A DNA stretch of 64,000 nt, taken from the NCBI GenBank assembly GCA_036897095.1, contig JAYMSP010000031.1:48627-112626 (forward strand), written 5' to 3'. Of the stretch, positions 56,441-64,000 are shown piece after piece. The position numbers and the translations under genes were made by a program. The notes beneath the pieces are model-generated. The model saw nothing but the letters and a program-made list of their open reading frames with translations, was not told the DNA's origin and made no database searches. Every line of letters begins with the position of its first letter. Within the stretch, counting starts at the first letter, position 1. The stretch is from Plantago elongata (Eukaryota > Streptophyta > Magnoliopsida > Lamiales > Plantaginaceae).

Positions 56441-56757
56441 GTTCTCGTTTATGTTTTATTATAGGTACTCAGTTTCTCCTTCTCCTTCTCCCAAGCGCTA
56501 CAGATCTATCTCGCGGTCCTTATCAAGGAGCAGATCTCGGTAATGAATAGTGGAGTCGTACCTATATTGATTCTCTTTCCCCTTCCTCAGTGGTGTATTC
56601 ATCTATTGACTGCATATTTCTCATTTGTACCTTTCTAACTTTCAGGAGTCCTGATTCCAGTGATGTTGAGAATCCTGGAAATAACTTGTATGTGACTGGA
56701 CTATCCTCCCGTGTCACCAAGAGAGATATAGAGAAGCACTTCTCTACTGAAGGAAAA
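56298..56757 (+). CDS. SR45a: SR45a-like Ser/Arg-rich splicing factor, 5' exons only
   Basis: Nuclear RNA-binding protein that modulates pre-mRNA splicing. After a non-coding leader exon (ending about 55461) and an 836-base intron, three coding exons are visible: 56298-56320, 56465-56539 and 56646-56757. They give MFYSRRSRYSVSPSPSPKRY, an RS-rich stretch, then DVENPGNNLYVTGLSSRVTK, which holds the RNP2 motif LYVTGL of an RRM, and IEKHFSTEGK. This start is as I recall for Arabidopsis SR45a. The rest of the RRM (with RNP1) and the C-terminal RS region are not found anywhere to the end of the window. Either a very long intron has been filled by a MITE and retrotransposons, or the gene is truncated. 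Confidence 0.8.
56365..56440. repeat. (TTA)n microsatellite next to a splice acceptor
   Basis: About 25 perfect TTA units in the first coding intron of the SR45a-like gene, ending 24 bases before its acceptor. Reading frames made of Leu, Ile or Tyr runs across it are not coding. Confidence 0.97.
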
Positions 56758-56847
56758 GTATGTATCTTATCTCAGCTTATTTTGGTCTGATTCTGTGATT
56801 TGTTGATGTACACTTTAAAATGAACTGGTTTCTGTTGTGGGATTATT

Positions 56848-57773
56848 GAGAAAAATCCGAAAAAGATACCCTAAGTTGTGACATTTCCAAAAAAGGTACA
56901 TTTGGTTGTTACTGTCCGATTTTGGTACCTTAAGTTGACATTGTGTTTAATTTAGATACCTCGTGACACGTGGCAGCTTAATTACGTGACACGTGTCACA
57001 TTGAAATTTTAAATTTTTAATGGGTAAAATTGCAAATAAAATAAATTTTAACAATTTTCAATTTCACCACATAAATGTCAATAATTATAAATCAACCATA
57101 TTTTATATTATCAACATAAAAGAAGGTTAAAAGAAAGAAGAAAGAGGGGGGAAATTAATTTGAAAATTGATTTTAAATTATAAAAAACTATATAAAGATT
57201 TTAAAAAAATATAAATTATAATTTTAAATTAAATTTATATATATATAAAATAAATAAAAGATAAAAAATAATTATATTAAAAATGGGGGACACGTATCAC
57301 TCTCTTGTAATTTATGGGTATAAATTGTTTAATATAATTTAAAAATATTTTTAAAAATATAAGAAAAATATTTCACATTTTATTACATATAAAATAAATA
57401 GAAATTCAAAAATTCAAAAATGTGATTTGCTACAATAAACTTTTCAATTGGATTTTTGAACATTGTAAGTGATTTTATTTTTCTTTTTTTATAAATTGTT
57501 TTCAATAGAGATATATTTTTATATGGGTAATTTAGTAATATTGTTAAATCTTATGATTTATTTGCAATTAATAAGACGATAGTATTTACATTTAGGTCCA
57601 CCATATTTCTGTATTTTTCAATGTGACACGTATCACGTAATCAAGCTGCCACTTGTCACGAGGTACCTAAATTAGACACAATGTCAACTTAAGGTACCAA
57701 AATCGGACGGTAACAACCAAATGTACCTTTTTCGGAAATGTCAATACTTAGGGTATCTTTTTCGAATTTCCCC
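56848..57773. mobile_element. Non-autonomous DNA element with about 155-bp inverted ends
   Basis: The left end includes ATCCGAAAAAGATACCCTAA, TTAAGTTGACATTGTG and ACCTCGTGACACGTGGCAGC. The same blocks return in reverse order and orientation at 57619-57773. The interior is very AT-rich without coding sequence. It sits in the intron after exon 3 of the SR45a-like gene. Mutator-like by its long ends; no clear target duplication. Confidence 0.8.
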
Positions 57774-57799
57774 TAAATCATATGTCAGGTGTCAAATTT

Positions 57800-59350
57800 A
57801 AATAGGACCATTAGGGCTTAACCCTGGTAAGTTGATAATTAAAAAAGTTTAGTTTAGTCGTAAGTCGTATAATCGTTGCAATATGTGCACTTTGCCTGAA
57901 TTCTCGTTTCATGTAAGTGATCTTCTCTCTATTATTCTAATTCGTGCCAGAATATCTCTTGGAGGTCGTTCTAAAGGACATAATGCTAAGTAATATGTAT
58001 CACGGATTACCATTTAAGACAAGGGTCCTAACACATGGCATCAGAGCTAGTCGATCTAATTGTGACCGTGACATTGTGCTCAAATCTTCCGCAACCCTGA
58101 CCACCAAATGGAGGACGAGGCGAGTGGAGGAATCGTTGACCGAGATTCCTAGTATGTTACGAGGATGGGCAAAGTTCCACCCACGAGGCAACCTATTCAT
58201 GCTGATGGAGACGAACGTAGAAGGAGAAGCGAAAGAGACCAAATTCCCGTATTCGATTGAAGCGAAATCATAGAAAATTGGTGGTGCTATGGTGGAGAAA
58301 TTGGTCGAAGGGGTAGAAGGAGGTGAAGGGAAGGGTCAATTCGATGTGGACAAGGCAGAAGAACGAGATTCAAAGCGTCAAACCAACAACAATGGCGGAT
58401 GAAACCCTAGGGGCAAGCTAGAGAAGAACGACCAGTGCAACTGGTCTGACCAGCCATTGGTCAAACCAATTGTTCTGGCTGAACTGGGAAAATTGGAGCC
58501 GGTTGACGAATCAGGAGAGGAGTAAAGCACGGACGAAGAGTAGAGCGCGAGGAGCTCAGGGCGTGATCGCGTAGACTTCACGCATTAGCCTACAAAGATA
58601 GGGCGTGTATAGTACGTGAAGACGCTGGCAGACGTGTGACAACTTGTGGAGGATGCTAGACAGACGTGGGGGCGCGTGGAAGTCGGTGGAAGGGTGTGGA
58701 TATGCGTTTAGGCCTGTGGAGGGGTGTGATTGTGAGTGGAGCTCCTCTGCAAGTTGTTAGGTGGGTTCACGACCTGGGAGTATGGTTCGAAGACTATACC
58801 ATGCCCTAGGAGAGGGAACACTCAATCTCGCGGAAGAAACTACACCAAATTTAAATGAGGTAATTTATAAATCTTTCCATTTAGGTCTAGTATTGATAAG
58901 GAGATTAGGTATGATGATGTCCTAGGAATGTGGAAATGTTGAACCAAATGAAAAAAGATGGAGAATATTAGTCCTTGGGCTATATTGTTAAATTATATGA
59001 GCTGATAAGGTTGAATGAGTTGTTAGTGGGGATGTTCGCGAGAAGTCTAGAAGCAGCTAGAATAAGAGAGTACTCGGTTATCCTGCATGTGGAGCATAGG
59101 GGTAAGACTCAAGCTTTGTGGTAATTAGCTAAGTATGATCATAAGGATGAGGAACATAAGTTGTCGACAACAAATTTCGCGAAGACATTGAGGCTAGGGA
59201 TACAAGAAGGGTACAACTCCATGATTGGTATCCAAAAGACTGTTACTACTGAATTGACATCTACAAGTCTTGAGGATACGAAAAGTTCAACCATTGTGCA
59301 ATGTAAATCCATTTGACCACTTTGTTTGAGCCTAGTCATTATAATCTCGG
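57800..59350 (+). mobile_element. LTR-retrotransposon remnant with primer-binding site
   Basis: TGGCATCAGAGC at 58036-58047 is one base from the initiator-tRNA-Met primer site and follows CCTAACACA, a normal LTR end. The LTR would lie at about 57785-58033. Downstream is GC-richer sequence, such as a frame at 57944-58273 that runs across the LTR and primer site, but no gag, protease, integrase or reverse-transcriptase motif is seen. Probably a decayed or non-autonomous element. Confidence 0.5.
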
Positions 59351-59399
59351 TAAGGATGAAGTATATGTATTGTTTTGATTGATTGATGCCTGACATGAG

Positions 59400-59680
59400 A
59401 ATTATGGATGCGTCCACCGACATACTTGTGTACCGGTGGACTATATTATGGGGCTTGATCCATGTAATATCCAACATCCCACATCGCTTGAGAGTGAAAG
59501 GGATGAAAGGTATATATGTATACCACCACTCTCCTATGGTATGATGCCATTTGGGAAACCTAAAATCAAATTTGTGCGGGCTCTGGCCCAAAGCGGACAA
59601 TATCATACCGAGTGGTGGGACAGTCATGCGTAGCCTTGCCGGCCCATTAGTGGCTAGGTCGTTACAAATGGTATCAGGGC
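59400..59680 (+). mobile_element. Second LTR end with primer-binding site
   Basis: CATCCCACATCGCTTGAGAG, then AAAGCGGACAATATCATACC, then CTAGGTCGTTACA followed by TGGTATCAGGGC at 59669-59680. The order is that of a common plant TRIM/LARD-type LTR joined to a tRNA-Met primer site. The left border was not located. Confidence 0.5.
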
Positions 59681-59859
59681 GGGACTATCCGGAATGGCGG
59701 GAACTAAGTGCCATGCGGTGCAAAGTGCTACACTGTATGCGCGGTGGGAGCCACCTCTTGAGACTGTAGGGGCCACCTCTAGAATCCTGCACGGATGGTT
59801 GGTCCCGGTACAACTCGACGAGGACGTCGAGAATTTAATGAATTGTTGGTCCAGATAAC

Positions 59860-60017
59860 AATAAAGGAAAAGACTAGAGGGGGGAGGGAGGTGAATAGAC
59901 TTTTTAAGCTGTAATCAATAAACACTATTCTCAGAAACTGCTGGGTTTCTAAAACTTAAATTCAGATAGCGGAAGACTTAAGTGATAGATAAATGAGTTT
60001 GTGCTTTGCAGTAGTAA

Positions 60018-60058
<41 letters not shown>

Positions 60059-61345
60059 TATGTGAGTGTGTTATGCTGGAATGTAAATACAAAATTAGTA
60101 AATAACACATCAAGTATAGTGGTAACTGGAGGTGGTGTAATCATCCAACTAGTCCACTCGGCCTTTCTGAGACCTGGAATTCACAAAGAATAGACAATTG
60201 AATTCTCCTTACAATTAATATTCTAAGATCCCTACAAACAAATGCTTCCCAACCAAATGTTCCCCCTGAGTTGTTCCCCATCTCCTAGAGCTAAGTACTT
60301 AATGTACTTAAGATAACCTTGGAGCTATTCCTTGATTTTTCAAATCAAGTACTTCTTGTACTCAACCCCTTGATGGTGCTGGTTATAAGTTGATTCTCAG
60401 GAAAGATTCTCTTATAACTTGTCAGCTATATTTTCAGAGAGCTTAGAAGAGATAACACTACTTGATACACTTATTCAATGTATGGTAGGTTCTCTTTTAC
60501 TGACCCATGTAATTGGTATATGTTCTGGAGAATGAACTTCAGAATGGTTATCCGAAAGTTCAACTCTTTCACGAATAATAATCTCTTGGTATAAGTTCAA
60601 GACACTTATAAGTACTAGAGATTCTTCAAGCTTTTCAGTCGCAACAGTAAGCTTGGAGAATAGTAGTGAGATGCTTGAGAGAATACTTTGCTTGGTAAGT
60701 AGATATGAGAGTAGTTAGTGTGTGTATTTCTCAACTTCTAAGTGGTGATATTTATAAATCAATAAGAGAGTCATTTGAATAGTATCCATTAGACCTTCTC
60801 AAAATTCAATCCGTTGATATATTGAAATGAGTTCAGAAGTCCCTTTCTCATTTTTCAGAAAGGACTATGCATTGAGCGACTTTCCAGCCTGTGTAATTAA
60901 TGCATCGTACTATTTCTTATAATGTAGTCTCAACGGACCCATGAGCCTTTCTGAAATCTAGCATGCTCCTGTACTCAGTGATGTCATATGTTAGAGACTT
61001 GTTATGTGCAATATATACACTATAAAATATACATTCTGATCATTGTCTATCTGAGGAGACTTAACCTTTTGTCTTTATAAACTTGTGCATCTTCAATCTT
61101 CAAATATTCGATTAAAATACATTGCTAGGATCCTTCTTCATGGCCTTCTTCAAAATACAAATTACATGGAGAGACCTAATAATTATGTTACATGTTTTAC
61201 TAGACTAACATACTAAGTGATTTCATCGGTTATAATGTTCAAGTGAACTAAGAGTACTTGCCACATTTCTATACTAAGATAAGTCATATGGTGATTGATA
61301 AAAAATACTAACAGATATTCCTAACAAATTTCCCCCTTTTTGATC
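59860..61345 (-). mobile_element. Copia-type LTR remnant
   Basis: On the minus strand AAAAAGGGGGAAATT (61328-61342) is a polypurine tract like those of plant Copia elements, directly followed by TGTTAGGAATATCTG (LTR start at 61326). GACTAGAGGGGGG near 59872, on the other strand, is also typical of such elements. No coding motif lies in between. Confidence 0.45.
60019..60057. repeat. (TG)n microsatellite
   Basis: About 19 perfect TG units. Confidence 0.95.
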
Positions 61346-61904
61346 AGTCAACCATGACTATCTTCAAAGTCCTATTACAAACATGGAAATGAAAACAATC
61401 AACCACTTAATTATTTCTAATGATATTCAATCAGTTAATTAAGTGCAGAAAGTAAACATCTACCAAATCACAAGATTTGATCTTTGCAGACAAGATATCA
61501 TCTATTAATGGTATCTGAGAGTATGATCACCAGATAGAAAAATTACAGAATGAGAGATAACTTTTACAAATATTGAACAATACAAAACAATTCAACAAAG
61601 TGTTACAAACATTACTAAGTAAACTAGGACAACCGGAGAGTCCAAGCTCCAAGTGAGACATCCTAAACTAGGGGACATCTATGGTTCATCCCGCTTGTAC
61701 TGGATGAATGTTCATCCAGGCGGTTGTACTCAATCCCAGCCGTTAGATTGAGTACAACCCATCTCATGATCACTTGTACTCAATCCTGGTCATTGGATCA
61801 AGTACGATGGCATTTTGGTAATTTCAAGTATAAGTACAATGGTAATTTTGTAATTTTAGGTATAGTTGGCGTGTTTTACTTACTAAAAAAAAAGTTGAGC
61901 AGTC

Positions 61905-61970
61905 GGGGCCGACGGGATTCAAACCCCTGACATTAGCGAAAATCGTTCAATCACCTTACCACTCGGCTAA
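61905..61970 (-). repeat. tRNA-like fragment
   Basis: On the minus strand TAGCCGAGTGGTAAGG (A-box-like) is followed by CAGGGGTTTGAATCCCG (B-box-like). The anticodon region does not fold as a normal tRNA and the acceptor stem is absent, so it is a tRNA-derived repeat. Confidence 0.45.
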
Positions 61971-62159
61971 TTGTTTAGATTCATGTGTATTGTTCTCCTA
62001 AATTGCTTAAGTAGTGTATTTACTTTAATAAAAAAAAAGAACACAGTAGAGAATATAACTCGACGCTTCCCCTACGCGCTTGCATTATTAGAGTTGCACC
62101 ACTGCCTCCCCTAGTTTCTCTCAACAAGAACCTCTTTCTAAAATTCATCGACCAAAAAT

Positions 62160-63315
62160 ATGTCTGACATTCCTGGTGAGGTGTTCGAGGAAATCTTTTC
62201 ACGTGTACTGGTTGAGCACCTTCTCAGGAGCCGGTGCGTGTCAAAAAGATAGAAATCGTGTATAGACCATCCTGTGTTTGGCAAGCTACAGTTAGATCGA
62301 AGAAAATCGGAGGAGATGATGATCATAATTTTCGTAAAGGGATATGGTCCAGTAGAGGGATATGGTAAGTGTTTTCAAGTACCCTTGCAATCACTGAAAT
62401 TAAAAAAAGGTTAAAGAAAAAAATCATTTAGAACTAAAAACCTTGTGTATGCTATGGGGAGGTGGTAGTTTGCTAGTACCTTTTTGTGGTGGGCTTATGC
62501 TAGGTCGTAATGAGTTGTATAATATTTGTAGTGATGAATCCCAACCAATTCCCCCTCTATCTGCATGTGATATGAGTTTGCCATCTAGTATTAAGGCCCT
62601 AGGGGGTCATAGTGAAGACTATAGGGTTTTGGAGATCAAAACAGAAGAACTTGTAGAAGGACAAGGACTGGATGTATTATATGTTAAATATGTTGGAGCT
62701 GTTTGGATTTACTCTGTTAAATTAAAAGAATGGTGCAATAGTAGTACTAGATTTGATCCTTTTGCAAACCTGATTAGTGATGGTGTATATCTTGATGGTT
62801 CCGTTCATTAGATAGGGCTTCATGATGAGAACTTTATCATCATATCTTTTAATATGCATACGGAAAAAATATCAACACTTCCTATGCTAAAAATGGGAAG
62901 CAGACCACTATTTATCGATAATTTGGACGGAACCTTGATTTTAACCAGTCAAGGGTCTTACTATTCTGCTTTTGAAATGTGGGAGTTGAAAGGGTATGGA
63001 AAAGAGAACAAACTTGCGAAGCTAATTTCAGATAAAGTTCCATGGAAATATGTTGATGACATAAGGGTTGTAGCATACCTGAAGTCACAGCGCCGGATTG
63101 TTATACGAGCACGAGGGGAAGAGTCTGACACTCTCTTCTGGGCCGATATCAATGTGGAGTAGATGGTGCATAAAGCTACATTTAAGCCCATGAATGATAT
63201 TTGTTCTTTCCAGGTTCTCCCTGCAAGCTTTCTTGAAAAGGCACATTATGCGGACACTAATACATTTAACGTGAAGGTGGTGGAGATCGTTGATGTTGAA
63301 CAATCAGTTTTTTAG
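62160..63315 (+). pseudogene. F-box gene, disrupted
   Basis: Relic of an F-box protein, the substrate-receptor subunit of SCF ubiquitin ligases. It opens MSDIPGEVFEEIFSRVLVEH and LLRSRCVSKR, a standard F-box, but a TAG at 62250-62252 stands where the family usually has Trp (VSK-x-WKS). A frame change follows before 62443. The later part (62443-63315) resembles an F-box-associated domain, with KTEELVEGQGLDVLYVKYVG and YLDGSVH, then a second TAG at 62809-62811 where GSLHWIG-type sequence is expected, then IGLHDENFIIISF. A third TAG is at 63160-63162 and the reading ends at 63313-63315. Not functional as one protein. Confidence 0.8.
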
Positions 63316-64000
63316 AATTATTTGGTAAGAAAAAGGCCCATTTTATTGCTTTATTCGTAGTGGTTTCTTCATCAGGGATGTTTGTTAGTTTTTGGGAGAT
63401 TTATAAGGTGTTCAGGTCTTTTGGTTCAAGTGTAATAGGAGAAAACTTTTGGTTTTATGAGATTGATTCTGTAACTTGGAATTTGTTTTGGTATAGTGTT
63501 TTGGGTTATAGTGCTTATGATTATTGTATAGGTTGTTTTGGATTACTTGGTATAGAGGGATCGATTTCTCAGCTGGTATATATATTGGATCAGGAATTTG
63601 AAACTCACCTTCCTATTTGTATATTGAAGATAACTTTCAGCAAGGCAGCTCAGTCCTCATATGTGAGCAAATCAGGGAGAAGAGAGCAACAACTATTTGG
63701 TTCAGGAACATCAAGGAAGTACAAGAAGCATTTCATTTTTTCTGTGCTTTAGTGGCTGCTCTAGTTTCAGGAAAATCCTAGGAGTAACTATGAAGAACAA
63801 AAGAAGTTTTAGGACTAATATTCTTATGGTTCTATTGTTATCTGGCTCATATATATATTTTTTTAATAAATTGAACTTTGTGTTAAGAGAAAAATGAAAA
63901 GAGAGTACCACAAGAAAACTAAAGCATTTGAGGAGGAGAATGGGGATAAAGGAGCATTGAATGAAGCCTTTGAGGATACTATCTTGGAGGAGGGAGAGTT
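63316..64000. other. Unassigned end of window
   Basis: A plus-strand frame (63360-63752) is open for 130 codons, rich in aromatic residues and without any motif I know. A Lys/Glu-rich open stretch follows from about 63886 to the window edge. It may be part of a gene or element continuing beyond 64000. Confidence 0.25.

Noticed and set aside
56183-56550. Reading frames of poly-Leu, poly-Ile or poly-Tyr
   Set aside because: They are translations of the (TTA)n microsatellite within an intron.
57944-58273. 109-codon frame as a gene
   Set aside because: It runs across an LTR end and primer-binding site and lacks any domain.
59139-59627. 162-codon minus-strand frame
   Set aside because: It crosses retrotransposon LTR sequence and shows no domain or codon pattern of a gene.
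61905-61970. Functional tRNA gene
   Set aside because: Only the A- and B-box-like parts are present; the stems do not pair.

Overview
The window is nuclear DNA from a flowering plant, and the gene content points to a eudicot. Genes have many short introns with GT/AG borders in AT-rich sequence, and several proteins are plant-specific families (plant subtilase, GIL1/DUF641, SR45a, plant UCP, cytosolic ENO3-type enolase). Intergenic DNA is full of plant transposon relics. I cannot name the species. Coordinates and exon borders were worked out by hand from reading frames, splice consensus and remembered family sequences; no database was searched.

Layout. 1-8.6 kb: an organellar methionyl-tRNA synthetase (OVA1 type, 12 exons, +). 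8.6-10.8 kb: a secreted alpha carbonic anhydrase (6 exons, -). 11.7-14.7 kb: a small mitoribosomal protein, probably mS34 (3 exons, -). 14.7-21.2 kb: gene-poor DNA with a likely solo LTR, a small inverted-repeat element, a MITE with long inverted ends and a minisatellite. 21.2-23.6 kb: an intronless subtilase (SBT1.5 type, +). 24.7-26.6 kb: a beta-tubulin (3 exons, -). 26.6-30.6 kb: AT-rich DNA with nothing recognised. 30.6-36.1 kb: an ENO3-type enolase (12 exons, +). 38.1-41.9 kb: a plant mitochondrial uncoupling protein (PUMP2-like, +). 42.5-44.6 kb: a GIL1-like DUF641 protein (-). 45.3-46.5 kb: a small unrecognised three-exon gene (-). 46.6-55.3 kb: a repeat-rich interval. It holds a segmental duplication interrupted by a tandem array of a tiny LTR element, a Harbinger-like MITE, a second local duplication carrying a solo LTR, a 5S-rRNA-like sequence joined to two tRNA-like repeats, and a hAT relic. 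55.3-56.8 kb: the promoter and first exons of an SR45a-like splicing factor. 56.8-61.4 kb: a MITE and LTR-retrotransposon remnants. 62.2-63.3 kb: a broken F-box gene.

The genes are independent housekeeping or regulatory loci, as expected for a plant chromosome; there is no operon-like or cluster logic. I found no convincing new multi-gene system. The observations most worth a second look are: an enolase with changed active-site residues and a GC-AG intron; an LTR element with 79-80 bp LTRs that has expanded in tandem; a solo LTR whose empty site survives in the neighbouring duplicate; the 5S plus tRNA-like composite; hairpin repeats inside the Harbinger-like MITE; the unrecognised 101-residue gene; and an orphan exon-like stretch between two convergent genes.
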